A stretch of DNA of 64,000 nt, taken from positions 84,094,875-84,158,874 of the forward strand of contig OY776121.1 in assembly GCA_963675135.1 (NCBI GenBank), given 5' to 3'. Position 1 is the stretch's first letter. Every line of letters begins with the position of its first letter. This document shows, piece after piece, positions 21,457 through 33,935 of this stretch. The position numbers and the translations under genes were made by a program. This DNA is from Galeopsis tetrahit. Lineage: Eukaryota > Streptophyta > Magnoliopsida > Lamiales > Lamiaceae. Under the pieces are notes generated by a model. That model was given only the letters and a program-made list of their open reading frames with translations. It had not been told where the DNA came from and made no database searches.

Positions 21457-22158
21457 TTTCTCGCCAATAAACGCAGCCCTTTAAATTTAATTTACAATTA
21501 GAGCTAAAAATCAGAATGGCGACCGAAAAATGCAGAGAAAAAGAAAATCAAAACCCTAGCTAGCGCTTGAATTTATGTAGATATAAATAATTGGATCGAA
21601 ACATCCTAAAAAACTGAAATAATTGGAAAGAAAATTGTATTGGGGGAGAAAAAAACGGTTGTTGATTTGCTTTTTTCTGGATTTGGTAGATTTATTGTAG
21701 TATCTCGTAGAGCAGCATATGCGGGAAAAGAGAACACTTTATATCTTAAGACAACGGTGTCGTTTTCGATTATTGTTGGCTGGCTAAGATTAAGGTAAGT
21801 GGTCAAAATAAGTGTGTGCATTTTATTCAAGAAAAATCAGGCAGGGTGTCTAGGAGAAATTTTACTAAAAACACAAATGGAGTATTTTATTACATGTATA
21901 TTTATTGAATTAATAAATGAGGGGGAGTGCATCTAACAATGTTGGAGGGGAAAATAACCCACGGCTTAACCGTGGGCCCGTATGCCCATTGGGCTTAGCA
22001 GTAACAAACCAGGAAGAGCCCTGGCCCAGGCCTGAAGCAACCACTGGTTCACGACGTATTCTATACCTTAAAAAAAAAAAAAAAGAAAAAAAAAAAAAAG
22101 GCAAACTTCGAATCCAACTGTGAAAACCCTCCGCAGGTGGGTTTAAGCCTATACAGTT
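21457..22158. promoter_or_regulatory. Divergent intergenic region of the SNARE-like and RMT2-like genes
   Basis: A 702-bp shared upstream region. It includes a fragment of a MULE end at 21918-21963 (GTTGGAGGGGAAAATAACCC, related to 13200 and 56676) and a long A-rich run at 22070-22099. The two genes are back to back, so the promoters may overlap. Confidence 0.5.
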
Positions 22159-24498
22159 ATGGAGGTGAACAAGGAAGAATTGCTCTGCGAGGCTGCTCGA
22201 AACGGCGCCGTTGAGAGAGTTAATTCTCTGATATCTTCTGGAGCTGATGTCACCTACTTCGACGCCGATGGCCTTACGCCTCTGATGCACGCCGCAAAAA
22301 ATGGCTGCGCCGACGCGGTTAAAGCACTCCTCGACAGCGGCGCTCCCTGGAACGCTCTCTCCCCTTCCAATGTCTCTGCCGGAGACTTTGCCATGGAAAA
22401 TGGCCATCAATCCGCCTTCGACTTCCTCCTTAATGCAGGTCTGTCTTTTAAATTTTATCTTTTTAAAAAAAAATTGTCTTAGTAGAATCCTTTTGGATTT
22501 GCACAGGAATTGGTAGTAGTGTGATGTTTTAGATGCTACAGTAATATTTTTTGTTTGTGTGGCCTAAATATATAATAAATCTGTTATCTTTTTTTAAGTC
22601 CCGGAATATATCATGCACCAAGGTTAAGGTGTGAACATTTTTCTAGCAGGACAAGTTATCCCATATCATAACTATTAAGTTTCAAGATCTGTGACTTGAA
22701 TTGAAGAGCTGATTTCTCCAGCCAAACAATCAATGCACACCATTAAAGTCTTACCTCGTCTGCGATTGAATTTTCTGACGATTTTATATTTACTATCCGC
22801 TGCCTTTTCCTGTAATTTTGTTTAATTGATGGTCCCTTATAGGCATTCAAGCTGAATTGGTTCTTGGGACTATAGCAAGGAAGGACAATGCAAAGGGTAA
22901 TTCTAACGGGGAATACTTGGACGACAGGGTTGCATTTAGTGAGGATAAGGTTATGGATGTAGAAAGCAAGGCTGTTATGATGTCTTGGGAGAAGCCATTA
23001 ATGGAAGCTCATGCTAAAGCAATTTGCTCAAACGGTGGACACATATTGAATATTGGATTTGGCATGGGTCTTGTGGATACTGCCATACAACAATACTCAC
23101 CAACTTCACACACTATTGTTGAAGCTCACCCTGAAGTATATAATTGTATGCTTCAGACGGGATGGGGTGAAAAAGAGAATGTGAAGATTATCTTTGGTCG
23201 CTGGCAGGATGTCCTATCTCAACTGGACTCATATGACGGTAATATTCACACATTGAAGTCGAATTTCTAGATTGTTCCATAATAAGAAAAGTTAGGTAGC
23301 CTTGCTTGTCATTTGAAGCCCTAAATCACCCTTATAATTATAAGTTTTTATATTTGTATGTCATATTTTCCAAGTAAAAAATTTGAATCTTCTAATATTG
23401 GTTTTTGGATTCTAAAGTAAAGGTTCTTGGATTTGACAACTTTTTGACTATGCAAACTATACTTATTCTGCTGGAGGTTACATTTCTTATTGATGTTCTA
23501 TAAATAATAAATTGACCAAACTCTCGTTTAGTTAGTTGCTTTTCTTCGATGATGTTTGATATTTGAACATTTGTATGATTTACAAATTTTGTTTTTAAAA
23601 AACTGTTTGGCAAGATTGAGCTTTAAAGATCTACTTTGTCTAGCTTTGTGTACATTTTAATATGATTTTAGAGTTAAACTGAGCTCTAGCTTTGTGCATA
23701 TAATCTATGTGAATACCCTTAGCTTTAATTGCTTTAATGGGTTGTTGTCTGATAAACAGCATAAATTCTACTCTGAACTATCCTGTGAAAGAAAATTGAA
23801 CGTCAGTGTAACAGAATCTGCGTGAAAACTTTTGGCCTCTGAATATATCCTTAGTTACAAGGAGCATTAGTCATTTTGTTGTGAAGTAATTAGGTGCTTT
23901 TTAACTCTGTGCATCAATCCTCAAAATCTTTTTTATTTTAAAAGAATAGTAACAAAGTAAAACACCCCTTATGTTAGCATATTGCAATCTAAAAAGCTTG
24001 CATCTGCTCACATGCACATTTGGTAGTTAAAAACAGATCAATTTTTCCTTGACTGTTTACAGGGTAGTCACTTCAAACTTCCATCATCCTTTATTTTCTA
24101 TGGTTGGTTGATATGCACATTTTCTAATTGAATATTTTGCTCATGCTTATTCAAGTAACTTCTCGACTGTTCCATTTTTTTCAGGGATATTCTTTGACAC
24201 CTATGGGGAATATTATGAAGATTTGAGAGAGTTTCATCAACATCTTCCACAATTATTGAAGCCTGGTGGAATATATTCATTCTTCAATGGTCTTTGTGGG
24301 GGTAATCCCTTCTTTCATGTTGTTTATTGTCAGTTGGTCTCTCTGGAACTTGAGAATTTGGGTTACTCCACACAGTTGATACACTTACCTGTGAAGGATT
24401 GTTTAGGAGAAGAAATCTGGGAGGGTGTGAAACACAAATACTGGCAGTTGGATACTTATTACCTTCCGGTTTGTCAGTCTATAGATGATTCTGATTAA
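22159..24498 (+). CDS. Ankyrin-repeat arginine N-methyltransferase (RMT2-type)
   Basis: Three exons, 22159-22438, 22843-23238 and 24185-24498, join in frame to 329 residues. Residues 1-94 form about two ankyrin repeats (DADGLTPLMHAAKNGCADAV). The rest is a class I SAM-dependent methyltransferase with motif I HILNIGFGMGLVDTA (about 160-174), the acidic ribose-binding residue in IVEAHPEV (about Glu187), FFDTYGEYYEDLREFH (about 228-243) and LKPGGIYSFFNG (about 250-261). The ankyrin plus GAMT-like catalytic domain is the layout of yeast Rmt2, which methylates the delta-nitrogen of arginine in a ribosomal protein (family knowledge). The substrate in plants is not shown by the sequence. Guanidinoacetate methyltransferases share the catalytic part but lack the ankyrins. 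Confidence 0.9.
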
Positions 24499-25039
24499 TA
24501 ATCTTCTTATGTTCCTTTTATACCTTATGTATTATGAACACATTAGCATATGATGACTATGACAGTTATGACAGTTATGACAGTTAATTTGTCTCTCATT
24601 TCTCTGGTGTACGATGTTTTGACAGATTATGTTTGTAATATGTATGCTTCATTGGCTTCCATTTTACTTAATAGTATATGATATTGTGATCATAGTCTCT
24701 GAGACTGCAGACCTTCATTTGTGGCGCATTACATGAGCAATACATTTAGGTTATTATCTTCTCAAGATATCAATTGCGCACATGATTTATCATTAAAAGG
24801 TGGGGCATGACATGCTTGTATATGGATGTTGAATTATGTATAATACGGAGTAGTTTATATTTCCAGCATACATGAAAGTACTATGAATCAATTAATGGTG
24901 GAGGAATGCAGTTAATTTAAGTATCTAAGAGACATAGTTAGGAAATTTTAACTTTATATAGATCCAATTGCGATGTTATAGGGATAATATATGCATTTGG
25001 GAGGTAAGGGTGCATTTCGTAGAGCTATCATGAACACTA
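24499..25039. other. Convergent 3' region between RMT2-like and subtilase genes
   Basis: Contains the 3' UTRs. GACAGTTAT-type direct repeats lie at 24560-24586. No further gene seen. Confidence 0.5.
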
Positions 25040-27328
25040 CTATGTCCAACTAAATACTATTGGGCTACCAACAATGTGTTTTCCATCCGACCATTCCAAA
25101 TGAGCAAAGCTTGTTGTGCCTGAGGGCAGAGAATTTGCGGTGAATGTCACTGTGTAAGTTTTCTTCTCATTTGAAGTGCTAAAATCGAGCACTGTTGGCT
25201 GAACCAGAATCTTGACAGAGTTTGTCTCCTGAGAGATCGAGACTTTATAGGTTCCTGGATTGCCCACATTTGTTACTGTCCTTGTATATTTGACTGCTGT
25301 TGGTGCACTACTACCCCCATTTGGACCCGAGGCTGTCTGAAATGGAACAGCAAAAGATGGGTAGTTAAGATCTCCCACACTGGACTCCTTGCATTTATGA
25401 TCTTGCTTTGTGACAATCTTGATCAGACTTGAACTGTATCCTATGGCACAAAGAAAGTCTATGTAGTCCTCTGCCATAGCATCGTACACGAGCCCAGGAT
25501 TTAGGGCTGATAAAGGGTCCACATATCCAGCACCATGATCGAATGGTGTTGATGGCTTTCCAGTTGCTATATCTTGAATCTTTTCTCCATTCTTGTATCT
25601 ACTATAAGCTGTTGTCATCAATGCTGATCTTATAGCTGCAGGGCTCCATTCTGGATGAGCACCCTTGATTATCGCAGCTAATCCACTCACGTGTGGGCAG
25701 GACATAGATGTTCCGGAAATTATGTTGAAGTCCACCTTTCGTGTGTCTTCAGGCAACCCTGTGGGGCCCACTTTTCCCGTCCATCCAGCAATGATATTAA
25801 CTCCCGGTGCAATTAAATCAGGCTTTAGTACGCCTGGGGTGATCAGATTTGGACCTCGGGAACTGAATGCTGCTACGACAGGTGACGGTTGGACTCCGAG
25901 CTGGGTCCCACCAGATGCAATCGTAGCTGTTGGATTCGGGTCTGAAAATATGTACTTCTTTATCTTGTTGCCAGCTGTGTCACCCACGGCTGCTGTAGGT
26001 ATGAAATGGGCATCAGCTACAAGCTCTTCTCCGAACGTATCAGTGTTTGATAGAATCATTCCGACCCCACCGGCGTCTCTTACTGCCAGTCCCTTTTGGG
26101 CCCTTGGGCTCAGCCCTCGGTCACAAATGACGATTTTGCCCTTGGCTTTTTCTGGGATTAGGCTTCCTTTCAGGCATAAATTACCATTGGATGTGCTACT
26201 GATGTTACCGCCATACACCAGAGGGATTCCAGAGGTAGGTAAGGGTTTCCCACTGTAGAGCGACACCCCGGTTAGTTTATTCCCATTCCCAAGTACGATA
26301 TTCGATGGGAATTGACGATCTATCGTACCAGCTCCAACCGTCGTTATCCATGGTGCAACATTGGACAAGCTTCCCGGGCTTGGCCCTCCGTTTCCAGCTG
26401 AGCAAGAAACGAGAATTCCTTTAGATGTTGCTGCAAATGCTCCAATTGCCACCGTGTCTCTGAAGTAATCAGAGGTGGACCCGCCCAGAGAGAGTGATAG
26501 AATGTTGACTCCATCATCGATCGCCTTCTCCATCGCTGCTAGTATGTCACTACTGAGGCATCCGCCTAGCCAGCATACTTTGTATGCTGCCACTCGGGCA
26601 TGTCTCGCCATCCCACGTGCTGTACCTGCTGCATAACCGAAAAGGCTCGCTCCAACCACAGTCGACCCGCCAGCTGTCGTTGATGTGTGTGTTCCATGGC
26701 CATCATCGTCTCTCGGGGACCTCGATTCTACTGATTCATCGACGGGCCCAAATGCTGATTCATAGCCTTGCGAGAAAAACCTTGCCCCAATGAGTTTTCG
26801 GTTGCAGCTCGATGAGCTGAACGTTTTACTTACTTCACACTCTCCCTTCCAGCTGCTAGGAACCGGGGGGAGTTCTTTATCATCGTAACTGCTCGATTCG
26901 GGCCAAACCCCAGTATCCAAAACACCGATGATTACATCACTAGGTGTGCTGGAATCGGGCAAGGAGACATCAGAGTTGAGGATTCCAAGAAACTCGGGTG
27001 ATCTGGTGGTGTGTAGGTCGTATTTTATATCTTCTTGGACCAATAGAATTCCTGGTTGCTTTTCAAGCATCCGGGCTTCATCAGGTGTTAGTTGAACAGA
27101 GTAACCATGGATAACGTTGTTGTAGGTGTAGAGCATGCTGGCGGAGATGGATACCGACTTCAAAGACGAGTCATACCACTGTGCGTGATCATCGAAACTT
27201 GCTGGCATGTTTAATTTATCCATGTGAATTATGAATGTCTTCTTTGCAGGCTGGTGGTTTGCATCAACAAATGCATGGCAGAGAAACAGAAACGTCACCA
27301 GAGGACGAAGTTTGCGTATGTGCATCAT
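25040..27328 (-). CDS. Subtilisin-like serine protease, SBT1 subfamily
   Basis: One uninterrupted reading frame of 762 residues, as usual for intronless SBT1 genes. A signal peptide (about 1-23, hydrophobic LVTFLFLCHAFVDA) is followed by an I9 inhibitor prodomain (TFIIHMDK to about 107, ending DLHTTRSPEF). The mature S8 domain has catalytic Asp138 (GVLDTGVWPES), His211 (DDDGHGTHT), oxyanion Asn313 (SCSAGNGGP) and Ser541 (SGTSMSCPHVSG). A PA domain is inserted at about 360-470 and a fibronectin-III-like C-terminal domain at about 660-762. All catalytic residues are present, so it should be an active secreted or apoplastic protease. It resembles SBT1.7/ARA12-type enzymes; the exact orthologue and substrate are not established. 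Confidence 0.95.
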   Translation of the reverse strand: MMHIRKLRPLVTFLFLCHAFVDANHQPAKKTFIIHMDKLNMPASFDDHAQWYDSSLKSVSISASMLYTYNNVIHGYSVQLTPDEARMLEKQPGILLVQEDIKYDLHTTRSPEFLGILNSDVSLPDSSTPSDVIIGVLDTGVWPESSSYDDKELPPVPSSWKGECEVSKTFSSSSCNRKLIGARFFSQGYESAFGPVDESVESRSPRDDDGHGTHTSTTAGGSTVVGASLFGYAAGTARGMARHARVAAYKVCWLGGCLSSDILAAMEKAIDDGVNILSLSLGGSTSDYFRDTVAIGAFAATSKGILVSCSAGNGGPSPGSLSNVAPWITTVGAGTIDRQFPSNIVLGNGNKLTGVSLYSGKPLPTSGIPLVYGGNISSTSNGNLCLKGSLIPEKAKGKIVICDRGLSPRAQKGLAVRDAGGVGMILSNTDTFGEELVADAHFIPTAAVGDTAGNKIKKYIFSDPNPTATIASGGTQLGVQPSPVVAAFSSRGPNLITPGVLKPDLIAPGVNIIAGWTGKVGPTGLPEDTRKVDFNIISGTSMSCPHVSGLAAIIKGAHPEWSPAAIRSALMTTAYSRYKNGEKIQDIATGKPSTPFDHGAGYVDPLSALNPGLVYDAMAEDYIDFLCAIGYSSSLIKIVTKQDHKCKESSVGDLNYPSFAVPFQTASGPNGGSSAPTAVKYTRTVTNVGNPGTYKVSISQETNSVKILVQPTVLDFSTSNEKKTYTVTFTANSLPSGTTSFAHLEWSDGKHIVGSPIVFSWT

Positions 27329-27462
27329 ATTTTCTGTGCACTTTTGGAGTTGAAAAACCAGGTATGTTCTTTCTTTTGAACAAATAGAGATATCTGTGTT
27401 TGGGAGTTAAATTGATGTGCCCATATTGGTGTTCTCTTTTGTTAAGAGCTCCTAAGTTGTGT

Positions 27463-27471
27463 GATATATAG
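27463..27471 (-). promoter_or_regulatory. Probable TATA box of the subtilase gene
   Basis: CTATATATC on the minus strand lies 135 bp upstream of the start codon, leaving room for a 5' leader of about 100 nt. Confidence 0.4.
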
Positions 27472-27499
27472 TAGTCTGGCTGAAGGCCTTAAAGATTAA

Positions 27500-30400
27500 T
27501 CTGGGCCCACATTAAGTTGGAAGTTATTGAAAGTTTCTTGGATTCAATTATTCATCTCCAATCAAGTAAAGTTGGATTGTGAAAGAATCTTTCTGCATCA
27601 CTATTAGAAAGTTGCTTTGGTCTCAATAATTGCAGATTAACTGTTTCTACCCCCTTCTTTTGTTGGTCTATAGATTGGTTTCCATGGTGATTTACCTACT
27701 TAGGTTTGTCTTTTATTTTGTTACTTGAGGAGGTGTTTTGCTGATAGTTTTTTTTTTTTTACGACAACCATGGCTATCAGACCGTGTGGCTGATTTTGCG
27801 CTGGTTAGAGATGAAAAGGTTGAGTGGCCTGAATATTTTGAACGGTCGATTTTGGAATCGATGCACTTTAATTGTGTATCTGAGATTGCTGCAATTTACT
27901 AGTGAACATAGGGCTCATTAAAATATAAAGATGAAATGTTATAGTATATGTATGATGAGTGTTGTGTGTGGTGGGCTTGATCAAGGAAACGTACACGACT
28001 GATGTTTCCATCTTTGGGAGTTGTTACATGCTGGGAAATTATTTTGGCTTTTCAACTTGTATATAGGAAGAGGAGTAGTAGTAAATTATTAGGCCTATAA
28101 CAGGGAGACATTGCCTCATTGCGCCCAACCAACTTTCTACTTTGTCACAAGACTCCATTCCATCACTGGAATTTCAAGATATGTTGTCGAAATTTCTGCA
28201 TTAAATGCACTACAAATTAAGTAAATTTGTGCACTTGCCATTCAATAATTCAATTGCCCGCTGTTTTTTTTTTTTTTTAAATATTGAAATTAAAATTGAT
28301 CAATATAATAGGCCATGTTTAATACGGAGTATGATTTAGAATTTAGTACACTCATCCTAATTAATCTTTATTTAAACAAAGGTCTATCTAATACCCATAA
28401 AATAAAAGAGCTTTGGCAATTCATTTATTTATTGAAAATTTTGTGTGTCAAAGACTCAAAAGGATCTTTTTAAAATATTTGTGAAAGACAAATAAAAAAA
28501 TCTTATTTTTAATGTGTGTGGTACTATAAAACAAACATTTAGCGTAAGAATAAGAATAAGTACCTCATACTTATCTTTATAGTAATACATATTTAGGAGT
28601 GAGTGATATATTTGTGAGAAGATGAATTCAACCTGATTTAGATTCACATATTTTTTTTTCCTTTCTTAAAATATTGCATGTGTTGGCACAAAATTAATTT
28701 CTCTCATTTATTAGTTGATAGTGAATTCAGAGTTACCATATTTTTCTTCTAATTTCTTAATTCGAACTAAATCTTTAGTTTGAATTAATTAAATTTTTTA
28801 CTAACGTTTTTAAAGTTGGATCCAAACAAAAAATTACAAAATTCTTTAACAATCTAATTCCGAGTCATTATCTTCCTAAATACCAATCGAGTTTAAAGAT
28901 TAGTTGGTCATATTGCATATCAAGATTAGCCAAATTGCCTGCCTTAAGCGGTTGAGATATCTTATCGTTTTAAATGCGGGAAAAAAAAATTAGGCAAATC
29001 CTCAAAACAAAAATAAAGAAAGTGAGAAAAAGTCTATACATGTACAACTTTTTCGTAAGTTTTATCTCTACTTTTTACACGAGAATTAAGGAATTTATTA
29101 AATGGAAGTGAATAATATATGTCTTAGGCACGAGAATTGTCTATTTGAATTAAGCTCGTCTATAAGTCTTTTTATGATCAATCTGCGAATGTAATTTCTC
29201 CCAAATGGTAGTAATATTTGAATTAATCTTGAATATTAATGTCAATCAGACAACTATTATTATTGCGATACTCTAACCACCAAGGCAAGACACCAATCTT
29301 TTGCTCGTATATAATACCACTCGTGATTAATGGACAGAGCACTAACGTTGGAATATATAATATGGGATGTGATTGATTAATTTTCCTTTATTCTGAACCA
29401 CTAATTTCCACATATATTTTCTGATAAAGTGAAAACTATTTTGAATATTCTTTATTTAAATGGCTGGATCTTAGAAGAAAGTCATGCTTCTGCTTTTATC
29501 ATGATATTGATTGAAATGCATACGACTTAATAATCCCATGTTCACCGTTTCAACTATTAATCGACTGCACTGCAGTGCACACATTTATAAATTTTGTTTT
29601 ATTCACACGTACAATATTTCATCAAAAATGCACATGATATACGTCTGGTCTAACAAAAAAAGGAAAATAGTAATGGTTTTTTTTATTATTATTATTATGA
29701 TTTTATAACTATCTTTAATAATTATATGACCTAATAAGTTTGATATCTTCTTAACTACTTCTACTCAGCGGATTTATTAACTCAGCTAAACTGTTAATAA
29801 ATTAAGTATTTTTCAAGATTGTAAAATATTTAATTTATGAGTTGACTCATGTCTTGACTCGTTATACTCAATAATTAATAGGAGTAATTTTTTTGTATTG
29901 TTATATAAGAATGTTATAAATGAATATTAATATTGTAATATATATGCTCGACTACTTAGGCTTGTGTTTGTGTAGAGTTGAAAAAACTCGTTTATGTAAT
30001 CAAGCCAGCTTGAGCTTGGCTCAACAAATGCTTGATTCAAGTTTGAATTTTAAGTATTCGGCTCGGCATTCTTCCGTTGCACCCTTTTCCGTTTTAAATA
30101 TTTTGATTTCCTGAAGTGGTTCAATTTTTTATGAGTAATCAATGATGTTATATTTTTTGATAATTATTTTGACTAATTTATTACCATCGAAGGTTTACCA
30201 ATTACCATCAATTTAAGTTCGTTTTTTGTATTTTTGTTCTTTTTCTAATTGCCTGTCTTCGTAACTAGCTTTTGTATGGGGAGTAATATTTAAATTATAT
30301 TTTACTTTTAATATATGATTTAAATCATATTTACTTTTACTTATATTTAAATTAGTTGGATTTTTGTTTTTGTCAAAATCAACCAACCGAAAAAAAAAGG

Positions 30401-30909
30401 TCTTGCTCAAATAACTACAAAAAAAAAAAAATCAGATTTATTTCTATTTCAACAAAAAGCAAAGGCGTGCGGGATTCATTAATAAATTTATTTTAGTTTC
30501 TTATTAGAGCCCAACCTATCTCATTACCAAAATATTTATGCTTAAAAAAAACACGGGATAAAATGATACATATTAGAATTAAATTAATTACAAATTTTTC
30601 ATTAAAAAAATACAAATAAATAATTAATACAATGGAATTGAGGACTTGAGATAACAAAATGATATTCAAATTAAGTTGAACGTGGGGTCAAAAGAGTGTG
30701 AAATAATAATTTGGAAATTATTAGAATAATACCTAGAAATAATACTCCATTGTAGAGGGCCTCTCAAAAAAAGAAAAAAAAAACTCCATTGGGGTGGGGG
30801 TGGGGGGGTCTTTTCTTCTGTCAAATAGCTGGAATGGCCCTACCCACTACCTCTTGTTATAGTAGTAATACAAATATTATTATGAAAACGATGACATATT
30901 ATTCTAATA
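27500..30909. other. Gene-free intergenic region
   Basis: AT-rich sequence with scattered homopolymers and a G-rich run at 30791-30810 (GGGGTGGGGGTGGGGGGGTC). No exon or complete transposon was recognised. Confidence 0.55.
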
Positions 30910-31211
30910 CTCCCTCCGTCACGAGATTATTTGTACACTTTCTTTAACGGACGTCCCAACATTATTTACACACTCTAAAAAATGAAATAACTCACATAAT
31001 TTTTACCCTTACAACATTCATCTAATTTAAAAAATATCATCTATTTGGGCCCACAATTTAATATCTCCATTCACTTTTAGTCAAATCTCATTCACTTTAG
31101 TTAATGAATTACCAATAATACCCTCCTTTATTCCACCATGCACATCACTATATTCAATTTTCTTAATCTCCGTGTCGGTCAAACATGCACAAAATCCTGG
31201 GACGGATGGAG
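30910..31211. mobile_element. Stowaway-type MITE, family S1 subtype 2 (copy E, full length)
   Basis: 302 bp between TA duplications (30908-30909 and 31212-31213). The left end CTCCCTCCGTCACGAGATTA pairs with the right end CTGGGACGGATGGAG. This is the best-preserved copy of its subtype. Confidence 0.85.
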
Positions 31212-31213
31212 TA

Positions 31214-32034
31214 TAATACAATATCTTTTTTATTATTAATATGCTGCCAAAAATATTTTGGATGTGCTGACGTGGAAAATTTTGTAGGCTTATGGATCAG
31301 TTATTGCATGCACTATGAACTTTAATTTCTACACTAATGTAATGTTTAATTCTATGTAATTTAAAGTGTGCACGTATTTGGCTCCGATCACAAATCATTG
31401 TCCACTCACTTATTGTGATCACAAAATCTATCCATATTTAAATACTCAAATCAATAGTGGTTGATAGCTTGCGAAAAAGTTATATTTCTAGGAAAAATGT
31501 CATATATTCAAAAATACCACCTTATGCACAATCATGCATGACTAATCTTTTTTCCTAAAAATTAAGAGAAAGTTGTATTTTGTAACATTAGACAAGCTTG
31601 AGTGACATTTTTTAATGTTACGTGTCAAATTATATTTTCTACTATTGCTTAAACATATATGTATAGTAAAATACTATGATTACACATATGTGTGTATATA
31701 TACATTGAAAATGAAGAAGTAGAGATCATCACATCACATAGGAATAAGTTTTATATCATTTCATTTCATGACAACATAATTACGTAACGATCGACTTAGC
31801 TATCTTTCCGCTCAATTGATTAATAAATTAATTTTGGGAGGTTATATATGATGGGAATCAGAATGTGTTATCATGTCAAATCTACTTTAATAATTTTATA
31901 TTTAATTTATATTATAATCTAAACTTTTTTATTAGGCAATTAGTTGGATTGTAACCCGGACGGAGGTACATAATTTCATTTTATTTTCAGATGCTATTTA
32001 TCAAATCATCGAATCATTACACACAAAAAATGTA
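31214..32034. other. Gene-free intergenic region
   Basis: AT-rich, with no ORF, splice-supported exon or clear element. Confidence 0.55.
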
Positions 32035-32263
32035 TTCCCTCGTCCCACTATAATAAGTTTCCCACTTTTTTGGATGGTCTACAATAAATTTTTCATTCAA
32101 TTTTTAACAAATTATTTTCACTCTCTCAATTACAGCACTTATACTTTATATATTATTTTATCATAGTTTCATCCTATATATACTACATCTATTATTTTAT
32201 TATATTATTTAATCAAAATATCCAAAAAAAAAAAAGGAGGAAATTTATATCGGAACGGGGGAG
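32035..32263. mobile_element. Stowaway-type MITE, family S2 (uninterrupted)
   Basis: TCCCTCGTCCCACTATAATA at the left pairs with CGGAACGGGGGAG at the right, with TA on both sides. It serves as the reference for the interrupted S2 copy at 2538-3042. Confidence 0.8.
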
Positions 32264-32435
32264 TATATTAATTAGTAATAACAGCGGAATCCTTTATTTT
32301 TTGAAAATTGAGGTGATGTCATATAACGCTCCCACACAAAAAATAATAATCAAATTCACTATTTATATATATCATGACAATTTAAAATTTTAAAAGTCAA
32401 AATTTCCAACAATCCCTACATTCACATACATATTA

Positions 32436-32682
32436 CGACATGTTTGCTTTATGGGTTGGGATAAGATGGGTTAAGATGTGGTGGGAGGCTAGATAAACCT
32501 CAGATAAACCCGAGGAGAGCCTAGATTGTCTAAACCCATAAAATTTAGTTTATAAAAATTGGATCAAATTATAAACTCGGGTCAAGGTGTTTAAAATTAT
32601 GAGAAATCAAACGTAGAAGATGATGGATCTTATATCAAACTCATCACTAAACCCCTCATAAACCCATGAAACAAACATGCTC
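32436..32682. mobile_element. Tourist-like MITE, 247 bp (twin 1)
   Basis: Flanked by TTA (32433-32435 and 32683-32685). The termini CGACATGTTTGCTTTATGGG and the complement of CATGAAACAAACATGCTC form inverted repeats. It matches the element at 40268-40514 in length and, in opposite orientation, in sequence. A 3-bp TTA duplication fits PIF/Harbinger MITEs. Confidence 0.75.
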
Positions 32683-32685
32683 TTA

Positions 32686-33932
32686 AGATATGTGGTATCG
32701 ATCACTCAAAAAAATGAATATTGGTGGAATTTTAAAACTTGGCAATCAATCGATAGCACACAATAGTCGTCCAGTTGTCCAAATTATGTCGACTAAAATT
32801 AAGAACGTCACTTTCTAATTAATTTTCATTTGTTTAGTTAATTACCTGGCTAACTCTTTGAAAGATCATTGAAATTAATTTGACTAGATGTCACTTTTCA
32901 TCGTGTAAATTCGTTAATTAAATTGGAGTTGAAATATCACAGCTGGCACCAACTCAAGCTTAATCATTTTTTTTTTTCTAATAAAATTGACGGAATGTGC
33001 GCATACAATTTAATGTGTATGCATATTAATCCTTCCCTTTCAAATTAATTTTCAACTGATTTCACTATAAAAAATGAGATAAAATAATGATATTTTAGTA
33101 TTTCGACTTTACTAAAATGAAAAGATAATGATACCGTGTAAGAAAAATAATGACATACAAAGTAAATAAGTAAAAAGTTTAAGGATAAAAGTCGTAAGAA
33201 ATTTTATTTTTTTTAAGTGTAAACATTAATGTGAAACTACACAAAGAAAAATGTAAAAACTGATTTGAAACATATCTAATTTTTTTTTTTTTTGGGTAAT
33301 GGATGTGTGTTCATTTAAAAAGAAAAACAAAAAATAGAACGTGATAGCTTAAAAGATCAATTCACATATATTCGATTTAATTAATTGTCAAAATCTGAAT
33401 TGCTTCATTCACTGGTTAACGTCCGAACTAGTCTTTTATTGACATATTTTTGAAATTACAATTAATAAAACGTAATGCGTCAAAATTCAGATGCAGCATG
33501 AGCTCATCAAACTGAAAAAGATTATAGTATATATAAAAAAAAAAAAAAGGACCATGTATGCTTCAATCTAAAAACAAACACAACGGGTCCAATAAAATTT
33601 CATAAAAGAAGAAATTTAATAGAAAATATATTGAGAGAATTACTATGAATAAAGAATTACATCAAATTAAATATAAGAGATAATTACATGATCAAAATTA
33701 TTATCATCTCTCCTCTATATAAGAGTGAATTTACTAGAGAGAGGTTACAACTACTGAAATAGAAGTTATAACTAAAACAACTACTAAAATAGAAGTTATA
33801 ACTAAAACAACTACTCTAACTAATACTATCATTTATTGTATTTGTTGTTATTTTTTACAGTCCTGTTTAAAGTCAGAATTTTACACTTTGTATGAACGGG
33901 TTCGAACCTGAGACGTAGAGAGTAGCACAACC
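32686..33932. other. Gene-free intergenic region
   Basis: A short tandem duplication of ACAACTACTAAAATAGAAGT-type sequence lies at about 33747-33816. Nothing else identifiable. Confidence 0.5.
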
Positions 33933-33935
33933 TAA

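Noticed and set aside
21910..22410. Minus-strand 166-residue ORF
   Set aside because: Runs through a poly-A tract and is antisense to the first exon of the methyltransferase.
25665..26793. Plus-strand ORFs opposite the subtilase
   Set aside because: Antisense shadows of a GC-balanced coding exon.
30791..30810. G-quadruplex control element
   Set aside because: The G-rich run is short and no gene lies within several kilobases; kept only as a note.
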